A stretch of 64,000 bases of DNA from Firmicutes bacterium HGW-Firmicutes-15 (GCA_002840245.1 PHAA01000005.1:59784-123783); one strand, 5' to 3'; counted from the first letter of the stretch, positions 52,321 to 62,018 are shown. Numbers and translations are program-made. The notes: generated by a model from the letters alone, not told the origin.

Positions 52321-52526
52321 AACAACAAAGGAGCCGAAAGGCTCCTTTTAGATTGTCGACAAAGTCGGCAAGCTGCCAGGCTGATGACAGGAGTGAAGAT
52401 CAAGGCATGAAAAAATCCCGTGATTGAGGCGTACAAAGGTACGTTGATTGAACGGAGTTTTTGTAATAACGCTGAGATTCGCTTTTGTCAACGGCCTGAA
52501 AGGAGCCGAAAGGCTCCTTTGTTGTT
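52321..52526. repeat. Palindromic repeat element inserted in a terminator
   Basis: AACAACAAAGGAGCC at 52321-52335 is repeated inverted at 52512-52526. A hairpin (GGAGCC-GAAA-GGCTCC) is duplicated at both ends as a 22-base direct repeat. The unit is about 206 bases and its core carries CCCGTGATTGAGGCG and TACGTTGATTGAA, as in the region upstream of modA. Both hairpins probably terminate transcription of the flanking genes. Confidence 0.6.
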
Positions 52527-53031
52527 AATCCTGCTGATAGCAGGCCAGTATTTCTCCGTAGTACATGATGTGAAAATCATTGTCCGAGTAAAATTTGCCG
52601 CAAATGGCATTATCCAGTGTCTCTGGTTCCATGACCTGTTTAAATACCAATTGGCACTCAAAGATTAAGTCACATTCCTTAATAACCGGACTTTCTATGC
52701 ACTTTGCCTTCTGGGCTGTCAAATCACATTCCTTAAATTTATCGATATCTCGGCCTGATTTGGTGCCAGCGGCAGTCAGGGGTTTTTTAAGTTCGCCCAA
52801 GGCGGGTACGCTTACCGAAAAGTCCTGTGCTTCTTTTATCAAATCATGGGTATAGCGGGATTGGCGTACCATTACCATTAACATAGGTTTTGCCCAGATA
52901 TAACCTATACTGCCCCAACCAATTGTCATGGTATTTAGTCTATTTCCCTCTTTTACGGTGAGAAAAGCACCCTTGGGCAATTGATTGAGGAACTGTTGGG
53001 AGTATTCCTCATATGCAAGTTTTTGTGGCAT
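52525..53031 (-). CDS. Flavin reductase-like FMN-binding protein
   Basis: 168 residues with the flavin reductase-like domain: GAFLTVKEGNRLNTMTIGWG, IWAKPMLMVMVRQSRYTHDLI, FSVSVP. FMN-binding proteins of this split-barrel family reduce flavin or transfer electrons, and several are found in anaerobes near flavodoxin-like systems. The start ATG follows GAAAGGAG. It is convergent with the LCP gene across the repeat element. Confidence 0.83.
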   Translation of the reverse strand: MPQKLAYEEYSQQFLNQLPKGAFLTVKEGNRLNTMTIGWGSIGYIWAKPMLMVMVRQSRYTHDLIKEAQDFSVSVPALGELKKPLTAAGTKSGRDIDKFKECDLTAQKAKCIESPVIKECDLIFECQLVFKQVMEPETLDNAICGKFYSDNDFHIMYYGEILACYQQD

Positions 53032-53226
53032 GTTTTAAACTCCTTTCGCACATAGGGGTTTATTCTCCATAACCTATGGAAGATTTACAACCCCACCTGT
53101 TGATCAAATCTTTTTTAAAGTATATAACAAAGAGTCTATGCTTAGCATTTTTTCTGTACATTTAGTAGGGCAGGAGTTGAACGGAAAGTTTATAATTAAT
53201 CTATTAATTGATCAGGGGGAAATTGT

Positions 53227-53796
53227 ATGAAAAAGCGTGTGGTTATTTGGGCTTCTATATTGATAATTGCGATTTTCACTGGGGTGGAAGGTGTTCAATC
53301 AGCAGAGGCTGAGAATAAAACAGGTTTTAATGGTTCATATAAATGCACTTTTACCACTGATCAGGGAGAGACATATAACACTTGGATTCTGTTAGAGGAT
53401 TGTAAAAATGGTACGGTTAAAGCCAGCACGGATTATAATGGATTTCCGGTGAGTATCACCGGGCAGTTTACTGGCAATGTTGACCAAGGAGGAGCAATAT
53501 GCAATTTTGCGGTGAACAAACCGGGGTTGGTAAAGGGCCAGGCGGAAATAACGATTGTGCTGGTGGATGGTATGTATCAACTGAGCGGACAGGGTTCGGG
53601 ATCGTATTCTTATCAGGGGACTAGCGGGCAAATATCTGGAAAGGTGTTAGGCAGCCGTAAAAGTTCGGCTTCGATTAGTAGCAATATTCCTATAAGAACT
53701 GCAGGGCTTATTGCTGTAATTATAGTACTCATTGTAATATTAGGCTATATGGCCAGCATTTATCGCAAGAGAGCTGATAAACCTACAGATTTATGA
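53227..53796 (+). CDS. Secreted/membrane-anchored hypothetical protein
   Basis: 189 residues. A signal peptide (VVIWASILIIAIFTGVEGVQS), a beta-rich central domain of about 100 residues (CTFTTDQGETYNTWILLEDC), and a C-terminal membrane helix with positively charged end (LIAVIIVLIVILGYMASIYRKR). It resembles a small surface protein anchored by its C-terminal helix. No family is recognised. The start follows CAGGGGGAA. Confidence 0.65.
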   Translation: MKKRVVIWASILIIAIFTGVEGVQSAEAENKTGFNGSYKCTFTTDQGETYNTWILLEDCKNGTVKASTDYNGFPVSITGQFTGNVDQGGAICNFAVNKPGLVKGQAEITIVLVDGMYQLSGQGSGSYSYQGTSGQISGKVLGSRKSSASISSNIPIRTAGLIAVIIVLIVILGYMASIYRKRADKPTDL

Positions 53797-54021
53797 TAAA
53801 CAGCTGTAATAAAACAATAATTGAACCTAACATGGTCCTGATAGAGGAGATTTAAACACAAAATGCTCGACAGTCATTTATTGGGAGCCCCGGATGAGTA
53901 TTTATATTTGTATAACTGGGCTAATACTAAGAATTGTTAAGAAATCTTTATAATTAATTAATACTATATTTGCGTTTGTTTGATACACTGAGTATGTAAT
54001 AAAATATAGGAGGTTAAAAAC

Positions 54022-54609
54022 ATGAACAAAAAGAGAATTATTCAATGGAGTATGCTGCTAATGCTGAGTATATTTGTCCTGGGGGTAGGGATTCCGGCTA
54101 TGGCCGGTACAAACAATGCCGGTGCAGGTAAGCAGGCTTGGATGCAAAATCGTGCTAATGCTTCTGGAATTGCCAATTGCGTTGGCAATGGTCAGGGCAG
54201 AGGTAACGGTCAGGCTCCGCAGACTATGCTAAAGGCAGTGGCCGAACTGACTAATCAGGATATTGCCACCATAATACAGGAGAGAAAAGATGGCAAATCA
54301 TTGCTGGACATCGCCAAGGAAAAAGGGGTTACTGAAGCTGCACTTATCGATAAGGTTGTAGCCGATAACCAGATCAGGCTAAAAGGCCTTCTGGATGCTG
54401 GAACCATAACTCAGGCTCAATACGATACCTGTGTTGCCCAAATGCAGACTAGGGTGAAGGAAAACCTGGAACGCACAACTATGGGCAAAGGAAATGGTCA
54501 GGGAACTGGCATGCGTCAAGGACAGGGAAATGGCAAGGGTCAAGGAGCTGGAATGGGTCAGGGTAGAGGCTGTGCGAATTGTACCAACGTAACGCCAGTA
54601 GCACAATAA
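54022..54609 (+). CDS. Secreted DUF2680-like protein with Gly/Gln-rich tail
   Basis: 195 residues. A signal peptide (MLLMLSIFVLGVGIPAMAG) precedes a helical domain (AVAELTNQDIATIIQERKDGKSL, then GVTEAALIDKVV) of the DUF2680 kind. The last 45 residues are made of Gly/Gln/Asn/Met repeats ending GRGCANCTNV. The flexible tail and the CxxC near the end could bind a surface or metal. The function is not known. AGGAGG precedes the ATG. Confidence 0.68.
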   Translation: MNKKRIIQWSMLLMLSIFVLGVGIPAMAGTNNAGAGKQAWMQNRANASGIANCVGNGQGRGNGQAPQTMLKAVAELTNQDIATIIQERKDGKSLLDIAKEKGVTEAALIDKVVADNQIRLKGLLDAGTITQAQYDTCVAQMQTRVKENLERTTMGKGNGQGTGMRQGQGNGKGQGAGMGQGRGCANCTNVTPVAQ

Positions 54610-54625
54610 TTATATAGCCAAGTAG

Positions 54626-54652
54626 AGAGCCCGGCATTAAAAACCGGGCTCT
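54626..54652 (+). terminator. Terminator between DUF2680-like gene and VOC gene
   Basis: 9-bp stem AGAGCCCGG with CCGGGCTCT, 9-base loop, and a TTTTT a little further on. It overlaps the 3' end of the minus-strand VOC gene. Confidence 0.7.
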
Positions 54653-55026
54653 TCTGCGCGTTTTTCTAACAATTCTATTCTTTCGCCATCCGGCCCGGTG
54701 AAGAAAATTATTTTCTTCCCATTCATGGCCAACCGTGGGCTACCCGAAAGAAATTCAACCCCCTGTTCATTCAATCTTGCAATCGCTGCCTGAATATTAG
54801 GGACTGAAAAGGCCAAGTGATCAAAAGTCCCAGCCTCGCGTGGTGACGAGGGAGGTACCAGATACTCCAGGAGTTCAATGGTTAATGCTCCAGATTGCAG
54901 ATACACAATTTTCAATTCCTCATTAGCAATGCTATCTATAACCGTACATCCTAATATCCGGCCATAGAAATCAGTGGATCGGTCGCAGTTTTTTACGACA
55001 ATACCTAAGTGAGCTAATTCGTACAT
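54637..55026 (-). CDS. VOC/glyoxalase-family protein
   Basis: 129 residues of two beta-alpha-beta-beta-beta repeats typical of the VOC superfamily: ELAHLGIVVKNCDRSTDFYG (first metal His), TIELLEY, TFDHLAFSVPNIQAAIARL, and GPDGERIELLEK. Candidate metal ligands His5, Glu (ELLEY), His (DHLAF) and Glu (ERIELLE) are in place. It resembles methylmalonyl-CoA epimerase/glyoxalase I-like proteins. A damaged copy lies at about 60.8-61.1 kb. The role is not known. Confidence 0.82.
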   Translation of the reverse strand: MYELAHLGIVVKNCDRSTDFYGRILGCTVIDSIANEELKIVYLQSGALTIELLEYLVPPSSPREAGTFDHLAFSVPNIQAAIARLNEQGVEFLSGSPRLAMNGKKIIFFTGPDGERIELLEKRAEEPGF

Positions 55027-55188
55027 TTTTATCAGTCCTATCTATAATAATGGGTATCTTGATTATAGCTGCTTGCTAGTTGCGCTACAAATAATTGATA
55101 AGGTTTAGGGTTCTGCGTGTTATTTCCGTTAGGAGTAGGATAAAATAAAACTATAATTTAATAAGCAATTTGTATAGGAGGTTGAACC

Positions 55189-56991
55189 TTGGGAATGAGT
55201 GCGATCAAGAAAAGAGAAGAGATAGCCAGCGAGTATAAATGGAAGCTAGAGGATATATATTCTGATGAACAATTATGGGAAGAGGATTTCAATGCTATAA
55301 AGAAACTGGCGCAAGAAGTAGATGGGCTAAAAGGAACGCTGTCTAGTTCTGACACCGCGTTGCTGAAGGTTTTGCAAATAAGTGATGAATTGGGGCAGAA
55401 GTCGGAAAAAATATACGTATATGCTCGGATGCGCCGTGATGAAAATAATGCAAATCCCCGCTATCAGGCTCTTTTCGATAGAGCAGAGGGCTTGAGCGTG
55501 CAGGTGGGAAGTATTACTTCTTTTATTGTTCCTGAGATTTTAAGCATTTCAACCGCTGCTTTAGAAAACTTTTTGCAAGTCAATCAGGCATTAGCAGTAT
55601 ACCGACATTCAATAGAAGAAATCGTGCGACAAAAAGAGCATATCCTTTCACCGGAAGAGGAACGACTGCTGGCGATGACTGCAGATATATCTATGGCTTC
55701 CGGCAATATTTTCACAATGCTTAATAATGCTGATATTAAATTTCCGCTAATTAAAGACGAATCAGGCAATGAAATGGAGTTGACCAAGGGCAGATATGGA
55801 GGTTTTATGGAAAGCTCGGATCGACGGGTACGGCAGGATGCCTTCACGGGCTTATATGATTCGTACGGTAGGCTTATAAATACCCTAGGTGCTAGTTTAA
55901 GTTCCAGTGTGAAGAAGGATGTATTTTACGCTCGGGTCAGAAAATATAATTCAGCTCGAGAGGCTTCTTTGGATCAGGATAACGTTCCGGTGGAGGTTTA
56001 TGACCGACTAATTGATTCGGTTCACGAACATCTTGACTATATGTATCGCTATATGGCCATTCGCAAGAAGCTACTCAAATTGGATGAATTGCATTTCTAT
56101 GATATATACACACCTCTGGTTCCCGAATACAAAATGGAAATACCTTATGCAAAGGCCCAGGAGACTTTGCTTAATGCGCTTCAACCACTGGGAGCTGAGT
56201 ACATTTCGCGCTTAAGAGAGGGCTTCTCTGCTGGCTGGATTGATGTGTATGAAAATGAGGGCAAGACCAGCGGGGCTTACTCTTGGGGATCTTATGAGAC
56301 AAATCCTTATGTATTATTGAACTATGATAATAAACTGGACGATATGTTCACTTTAGCGCATGAAATGGGCCATTCTATGCATAGTTGGTATTCCAATCAT
56401 GCTCAACCGTTCGTCTATAGTCATTATTCAATATTTGTAGCCGAGGTGGCTTCTACGGTTAATGAATCCCTTCTTATCGATTACCTTTTAAAGAACAGTC
56501 AGGATAAACAGGAAAAGATTTATCTTATCAACCACTACTTGGAACAGTTCCGGGGCACGGTCTACCGGCAAGCCATGTTTGCTGAATATGAGAAGATAAT
56601 CCATGAGCACTCTGAAAAAGGGGAGGCTCTTACCCCAGAATTTTTGAAGCAAAGTTACCGTGATCTAAACCTTCTCTATTATGGTCCGGAGATTGTTATA
56701 GATGAGGAAATAGAATTAGAATGGGCGAGAATACCTCATTTCTATTCAGCTTTTTATGTTTATAAATACGCCACCGGTTTTTCTACGGCAACTGCCCTTA
56801 AAGAGCAGATTATAAGCGAAGGACAGCCGGCCGTTGAACGCTACCTGAATTTCCTGAAATCCGGCAGCTCCGACTACCCCATCAACCTGCTTAAAAATGC
56901 CGGGGTTGATCTCCTAACTCCAGAGCCGGTAACAGATGCCCTGCAGTATTTTGGGAAATTGTTAGATGAATTAGAGGAATTGCTAAAGTAG
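55189..56991 (+). CDS. pepF: Oligoendopeptidase F
   Basis: 600 residues of the M3 peptidase family: zinc motif HEMGH in DDMFTLAHEMGHSMHSW, with the third ligand Glu in the following helix (AEVASTVNE). The conserved SGAYSWGSYETNPYVLLNY segment precedes it. PepF cleaves peptides of about 7-17 residues in the cytoplasm. Start is TTG 55189, seven bases from AGGAGG; ATG 55195 is twelve bases away. Confidence 0.92.
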   Translation: MGMSAIKKREEIASEYKWKLEDIYSDEQLWEEDFNAIKKLAQEVDGLKGTLSSSDTALLKVLQISDELGQKSEKIYVYARMRRDENNANPRYQALFDRAEGLSVQVGSITSFIVPEILSISTAALENFLQVNQALAVYRHSIEEIVRQKEHILSPEEERLLAMTADISMASGNIFTMLNNADIKFPLIKDESGNEMELTKGRYGGFMESSDRRVRQDAFTGLYDSYGRLINTLGASLSSSVKKDVFYARVRKYNSAREASLDQDNVPVEVYDRLIDSVHEHLDYMYRYMAIRKKLLKLDELHFYDIYTPLVPEYKMEIPYAKAQETLLNALQPLGAEYISRLREGFSAGWIDVYENEGKTSGAYSWGSYETNPYVLLNYDNKLDDMFTLAHEMGHSMHSWYSNHAQPFVYSHYSIFVAEVASTVNESLLIDYLLKNSQDKQEKIYLINHYLEQFRGTVYRQAMFAEYEKIIHEHSEKGEALTPEFLKQSYRDLNLLYYGPEIVIDEEIELEWARIPHFYSAFYVYKYATGFSTATALKEQIISEGQPAVERYLNFLKSGSSDYPINLLKNAGVDLLTPEPVTDALQYFGKLLDELEELLK

Positions 56992-57037
56992 GATAAGGAA
57001 AATCCAATAAATAATACTATAATGCCTCCTAAATGAG

Positions 57038-57059
57038 CATAACTATATATATAGTTATG
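57038..57059. promoter_or_regulatory. 22-bp perfect palindrome upstream of the GT-GH130 gene
   Basis: Palindrome with half-site CATAACTATAT at 57038-57048 and its exact complement at 57049-57059, 24 bases upstream of the TTG start and next to the ribosome site. A repressor operator or hairpin affecting translation is possible. Confidence 0.5.
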
Positions 57060-57082
57060 TGTAGATAGGGGGCTTTATAATT

Positions 57083-60000
57083 TTGACTCATATAAATAGC
57101 GAGGCTGTTTTCGATGATAAAATGAAAAGCATTACACCTCTTCTGGAGGATTATGCTAATTATGATCTGGTCATAGGAATACCTTTTAATAATGAAAGCA
57201 GTAGGTTAGCCACTACATTGAAGTCGATAGATGAGGTTTTACAGAGCTGGATCGGCAGGAGACAACTTATTGTCTGTGCCGGAGATTGCTCCGGTGAGCA
57301 AATTCTGGGAGAAATCCAGGGACTGACTTTAAAACATCCGCATATCGAATTTTTGATGCCGCTCGAAGCTAGCGGCAGGGGAATGAGTATCCGCGCATTT
57401 CTGGAAATTTCTAAAAAGCTGGAAGCAGATTTATTGATTTTCAGTACCCATATGGGGACAGAAGAAGGGCCGGGAATTGATATTAGCTGGCTGGAAAGCC
57501 TGTTGACCCCTATTCAGGGGAACTATGACATTGTACTGGGGAGCTTGCGACGTTATTTTGGCATCGATAGCATTGCCTATCAGTTTGCGGTGCCAGTTCT
57601 GGAATCCTTCTACGGAAGCCGGGTGGGAGACCCCCTGGGGGGAATATATGCCATCTCGCACGATTTTATTGAAGAATTGGCGGGAGAAGCCAAATTTTGG
57701 ACGGGAACCATTAATGGGTTTGGTATCGATTTTTGGTTGATTACCCGGGCTCTGGCTTGGAATAAGGAGCTCTGTGAGGTTAATCTGGGAGGAATAGTTG
57801 AACCCCAAAATCTGGATAGAAGAAACCTTATTTTCCGTGAAATGGCTTTGGCCATATTTGAGAGTGTTCGGCGTGACAGCGCCATATGGCTGAAGGATCG
57901 ATTACTGATAAAAGTTGCCGATGTCCTGACGCGTAGTGATGTAGAAAAACCAGATATCATCAAGTATTCTCTCAGCGATTTACTGAATAGTTTTAAAAAG
58001 ACTACGACCGAATTTCAGCCCATTATTCAACAGTGTTTGTCGCTGGATATGATTAATGAAATCAACCGTATTTCAGAATTAGAGCCAGAACAATTTTCTT
58101 TGAACGATGAACTGTGGGTATCCGCTATCTTCAGTTTGTTACGTAATTATGTCTTTGGTGAGGAAGGGCAGCAGCATGAATGTTTACGGGCTTTAACCGC
58201 TTTTTATAACGGGCGTGTGGCCAGTTACTCGGTCCAGATGAGCGCTTTCAGTGAGATGATAAAAAACTTCCCCGCGGATGAGCATAATGATCTGATGGTT
58301 CGTAAAATGGAATCGATCCGCCAACATCTTACGGAGGAGTTTTGGAGGCAGAAACCCCAGTTTAACCAGATGTGGCTGAACAAATCTGAACAGGTCAAGC
58401 CTCCGCTGATTCCGTTGGGATATATGGAGTATGTACCAGGTAAACCGGTGGTTGTGCCTAAAAAAATGGTCGGCAAAGATAAGCGGGTAGTTCAGGCTGA
58501 TAACGTATTTAAAAATTTACGCAAGCAATATGAGGATGAATTTAACCAGTTTATAGTTGGGGGGCTGGGCCTGTCGGAAGATGCAGATTCGGATACCATA
58601 ACTGCGGCGGTGGGTGAGTTTATGCTTGAGGCTGAGAGGGCTTTAGATAGACTGCTGCCTGGCAATCTCTATACTACTGAAGGCTTAGAAAAGTTTGTAG
58701 CTTCTTTATTTGAATTTGTACCACATCAGTGCATGTTTACCATTGGTTCTGATTTGCTGAGGGAAATGCTAATGCGGTTTCCGCCTATTAATTTGATGAT
58801 TCCTATGGGGTACTATAGACCCGCGGAACTGATTGAAAAAATGGATGTTCGTAACGCGGTGACTTATGCCAATCTGGTGGAAAGCTGGAGTTATTCAGAC
58901 CGCGATTTAAGCTGGTTGGTTGATGAAATCAAGCCGGCTAGTTTCGAACTGGTTGATATAAAACCTCTGGTAATCAGTAATAACCTTCCTTATGGATCGG
59001 TATCCCACACTAAAATATCAAATTTGAATAGGATAACCGCGCGAATAACCATAAAGCCTCTGGAGAATGGAAAGGGAGGCAGGTACCCGAAGCTCACCTA
59101 TTTTACTTCAATTGTCCGACGCTTGGGTGTGGCCGAACAGTTTTCACAGATGTTTTATCAGAATGTATGCGAAAGGAAAAATATTGGTATCAAAATCCGC
59201 AATTCATTGCTGGGTTTGCGGAAGGGCGATGAGTTTTCCGCAAATGTAATATTTGAAAACGCCAATCATCGTGCTCTGGTTAAAAATATAAGGAATGTTG
59301 CCAATAAGCTATCAGCCGAGGGGCAAGTTGATATGGCCAGGATATTTAAGTTGATGGCAGATGGATACGGTCTCAGCCAGGTATTAGAGAATGAAACCTT
59401 TTTAACTTGTACTGCCTGGAGTTGGGCTAGTTATAGCTATAAGGGCGGTCTGAAGATACCTACCCCTCTTACAACCAGTGTGGAGGGCCGGTGGTTTAAT
59501 CACGACTTTTTAGAAGCATTATATAAAGAAATGGGTTATGATCAGGCGGAAATCATGCAAAACACATTTAGGTTAATACAGGCGGGTAAGGGTGGACAAA
59601 ACCTATTGGATACCCTGCTGCCGGCTCGGCCCAAAGATGTAACCGTAGTAGTGCAGGAAACTACAAATGAACCTAGCAAATCCTTGCGTCGCTATGAAGG
59701 CAATCCCCTCCTGGAACCCATTGCGGGCAATGAATGGGAGTGTAAATATGTACTTAATCCTGGTGCTTTGAGGATTAAGGATAAAGTATACCTGTTCTAC
59801 CGGGCGGTGGGGACTGACGATGTTTCTTATATTGGCCTGGCTATCACCGATGGTTTTCAGGTATTGGAGAGATTGTCCCAGCCTATTTTCTCACCGGCGA
59901 TACCCGAAGAAAAGATGGGTTGTGAGGATCCTCGGCTAATCATCATAGGAGAACGGATATGGATGCTGTATACGGCTTATGATGGCAATCTCGCTCAGAT

Positions 60001-60622
60001 AGCTGCCGCTTCTATCAAGGTGGAAGATTTCCTGAACCGCCGCTATGAGCAGTGGCAGCGGGAGGGTTTGGCATTTAAAAATATTTGGGATAAGGATGCC
60101 GTTTTGTTCCCGGAAAAGATTAAGGGTAAATATATACTCTACCACCGTATCGAACCGAGTATGTGGATTACTTACATGAATGAAGTAGCATTTCCCTGTC
60201 GTGAACAACATGCTATCATCCTTGGCCCGAGGCCGGGACGGATGTGGGATTCCCTAAAGATTGGAGCCGGAGCTCAGCCCTTAAAGACCAGATATGGGTG
60301 GCTTCTGGTCTATCATGGCGTGGATCATAACTATGTTTATCGTTTAGGAGCAATATTAGTCGATTTATTCGATCCCCAGAAAGTGCTATACCGCTCCCCC
60401 AATCCTATTCTGGAGCCTGAGGAGGACTATGAAATCGGACTCAGCGGAGCTTGGGTTCCCAATGTGGTCTTTACCTGCGGCGCCGTTGCTGGTAGTGATA
60501 AGGAAGTGCTTGATGATAACGATGAAATCCTGGTTTATTATGGCGCTGCCGATACCAGTATTGGCATGGCCCGAGCTACCTTGGCTGATTTAATACCGGA
60601 AAAATTCCGTAAGTTGCCATAA
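57083..60622 (+). CDS. Glycosyltransferase (GT-A) fused to a GH130-type mannosyl-phosphorylase domain
   Basis: 1179 residues. About 20-260 are a GT-A glycosyltransferase (VIGIPFNNESSRLATTLKSI, GRGMSIRAFLEI, then a GT81-like VGDPLGGIY). The middle about 270-830 has no motif I recognise, and includes a large helical part. About 870-1179 are a GH130-like five-bladed propeller: RRYEGNPLLEPI, LNPGALRI, YLFYRAVG, GCEDPRLI, then LIYHGVDHNYVYRLGA-like strands. GH130 enzymes phosphorolyse beta-mannosides. The fusion suggests a polymer or oligosaccharide is both built and turned over by one protein. The start is TTG 57083. Confidence 0.8.
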   Translation: MTHINSEAVFDDKMKSITPLLEDYANYDLVIGIPFNNESSRLATTLKSIDEVLQSWIGRRQLIVCAGDCSGEQILGEIQGLTLKHPHIEFLMPLEASGRGMSIRAFLEISKKLEADLLIFSTHMGTEEGPGIDISWLESLLTPIQGNYDIVLGSLRRYFGIDSIAYQFAVPVLESFYGSRVGDPLGGIYAISHDFIEELAGEAKFWTGTINGFGIDFWLITRALAWNKELCEVNLGGIVEPQNLDRRNLIFREMALAIFESVRRDSAIWLKDRLLIKVADVLTRSDVEKPDIIKYSLSDLLNSFKKTTTEFQPIIQQCLSLDMINEINRISELEPEQFSLNDELWVSAIFSLLRNYVFGEEGQQHECLRALTAFYNGRVASYSVQMSAFSEMIKNFPADEHNDLMVRKMESIRQHLTEEFWRQKPQFNQMWLNKSEQVKPPLIPLGYMEYVPGKPVVVPKKMVGKDKRVVQADNVFKNLRKQYEDEFNQFIVGGLGLSEDADSDTITAAVGEFMLEAERALDRLLPGNLYTTEGLEKFVASLFEFVPHQCMFTIGSDLLREMLMRFPPINLMIPMGYYRPAELIEKMDVRNAVTYANLVESWSYSDRDLSWLVDEIKPASFELVDIKPLVISNNLPYGSVSHTKISNLNRITARITIKPLENGKGGRYPKLTYFTSIVRRLGVAEQFSQMFYQNVCERKNIGIKIRNSLLGLRKGDEFSANVIFENANHRALVKNIRNVANKLSAEGQVDMARIFKLMADGYGLSQVLENETFLTCTAWSWASYSYKGGLKIPTPLTTSVEGRWFNHDFLEALYKEMGYDQAEIMQNTFRLIQAGKGGQNLLDTLLPARPKDVTVVVQETTNEPSKSLRRYEGNPLLEPIAGNEWECKYVLNPGALRIKDKVYLFYRAVGTDDVSYIGLAITDGFQVLERLSQPIFSPAIPEEKMGCEDPRLIIIGERIWMLYTAYDGNLAQIAAASIKVEDFLNRRYEQWQREGLAFKNIWDKDAVLFPEKIKGKYILYHRIEPSMWITYMNEVAFPCREQHAIILGPRPGRMWDSLKIGAGAQPLKTRYGWLLVYHGVDHNYVYRLGAILVDLFDPQKVLYRSPNPILEPEEDYEIGLSGAWVPNVVFTCGAVAGSDKEVLDDNDEILVYYGAADTSIGMARATLADLIPEKFRKLP

Positions 60623-61268
60623 GGACGGCTATTCTTGATTTGCTCTTCTCTTTGCAGCATGAAAAGCCGTCTCAACTGCCAGGTTAATATTTGTCAGCCT
60701 GGAGAACAAATAAACAAGAATTTCCTTGGTGGCACAATATTTGTCAACCAGACACACGATTAGTGCCTCTTTATAAGATGGCGGTCGCCAGGTTAAGGGA
60801 AACATAGAGCTCTTCTGCGCGTTTTTCTAGCAATTCTATTCTTTCGCCATCCGGCCCGGTGAAGAAAATTATTTTCTACCCATTCATGGCCAACCGTGGG
60901 CTACCCGAAAGAAATTCAACCCCTGTTCTTTCAATCTTGCAATCGCTGTCTGTATATTAGGGACTGAAAAGGCCAAGTGATCAAAAGTCCCGGCCTCGCG
61001 TAACGACGAGGGAGGTACTAGATACTCCAGGAGTTCAATGGTTAATGCTCCAGATTGTATATATACAATTTTCAATTCCTCATTAGCAATGCTATCTTTC
61101 AACGTACATCCTAATATCCGGCCATATTCCAAGGAGATACCATCCGTGCAACCCATCTTTTATAGGGCCTTTAAAACGAATTTCATCATAATACAATCAA
61201 GGCAATCAAGTATTCCTGTATTCGTTTATTGCATTTAGATTGTATGAAATTAAGTATGATAAATATAT
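60623..61268. other. Intergenic region with decayed VOC copy
   Basis: About 645 bases without an intact gene. The first 180 bases hold nothing recognised. The VOC pseudogene fills 60809-61127. The rest to 61268 is AT-rich and shows no gene. Confidence 0.7.
60809..61127 (-). pseudogene. Decayed duplicate of the VOC gene at 54637
   Basis: Almost the same as 54649-54986, including the end of the terminator and the terminal GCTCTTCTGCGCG. Relative to the intact copy it has a stop (TAG where AAG is expected), a one-base deletion (CAACCCCTG for CAACCCCCTG), and several substitutions. The N-terminal part of the intact gene is absent and the join at 61128 is abrupt. It is a partial duplication that has decayed. 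Confidence 0.85.
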
Positions 61269-61868
61269 TCAGTATTCAAAATCGTATTTAATGTGGTTCT
61301 CTTTTATCCACCCACCGTTTGCCCCTCCCTTTAGGGAACATAATGCCCATCCGCTTTCTCTCTGTAAGATCTGCACAGGACCATATCCCTCGGATACAAC
61401 TTCTGAGTTTATATCAGGTTGGGAATAGACTTTCTCTGCAGACACGAAACCTTGGTTAGGGATCACCTGAGTTAGATCAGTTGTATAATCCGAATTATTT
61501 ACATAACCAGTATTAGGCGGATAACTAAAACAGATGGGCTCTATTTTGGACCATTTTTCTTCTCCAGCACTATCAGTCGAAAGTATTTTAATCAGGTTGC
61601 CTCTATCCAATTCCTGTAGGATATCCGAGTTGGTAGAAGCTTGTTCCCGAATACTTGTTTTGCTCAGAATTATACCGACTGATATATGGGCGGCAGGATT
61701 CTTTGCTTGCTCTTTTTGAGCCCAAGAGGGAGTTAGTACTTCTTCACCCTGGTTGACATTTTGTTTTACATCCTGAGGCCAGCTAACGGAGTCTCTGCTT
61801 TGACAACCACTGGTGGTGATGAGAAAAGCTAAAAAAGTAAAAGATATCAAACATATTTTCCTTTCCAC
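61269..61868 (-). CDS. SH3-like lipoprotein
   Basis: 199 residues from GTG 61868 (VERKICLISF) behind GGGAGG. A lipoprotein signal has lipobox TTSGC. The mature part has two SH3b-like stretches (ISVGIILSKTSIREQASTN, and VSAEKVYSQPDINSEVVSEG). SH3b domains bind cell-wall material. It is followed by the NlpC/P60-like gene's hairpin. It could be a wall-interacting accessory lipoprotein. Confidence 0.7.
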   Translation of the reverse strand: MERKICLISFTFLAFLITTSGCQSRDSVSWPQDVKQNVNQGEEVLTPSWAQKEQAKNPAAHISVGIILSKTSIREQASTNSDILQELDRGNLIKILSTDSAGEEKWSKIEPICFSYPPNTGYVNNSDYTTDLTQVIPNQGFVSAEKVYSQPDINSEVVSEGYGPVQILQRESGWALCSLKGGANGGWIKENHIKYDFEY

Positions 61869-61949
61869 CGGACTTATTCCTCCCTTAAAATGTAATGCAA
61901 TTATTACTATTTTTATTTCCAACAGGTTACAAACGAGCCAGCCTATATT

Positions 61950-61998
61950 GGGCCTCCCACCATGAAAAATAGCTAATATTTTAGATGGTGGAGGGCCC
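61950..61998 (-). terminator. Imperfect hairpin between the SH3-like and NlpC-like genes
   Basis: Arms GGGCCTCCCACCAT (61950-61963) and ATGGTGGAGGGCCC (61985-61998) pair with compensating bulges. No clear T-run follows on the minus strand; it is a probable attenuator or terminator for the 62019 gene. Confidence 0.45.
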
Positions 61999-62018
61999 CT
62001 GAAACAATCTAAAAAAAT

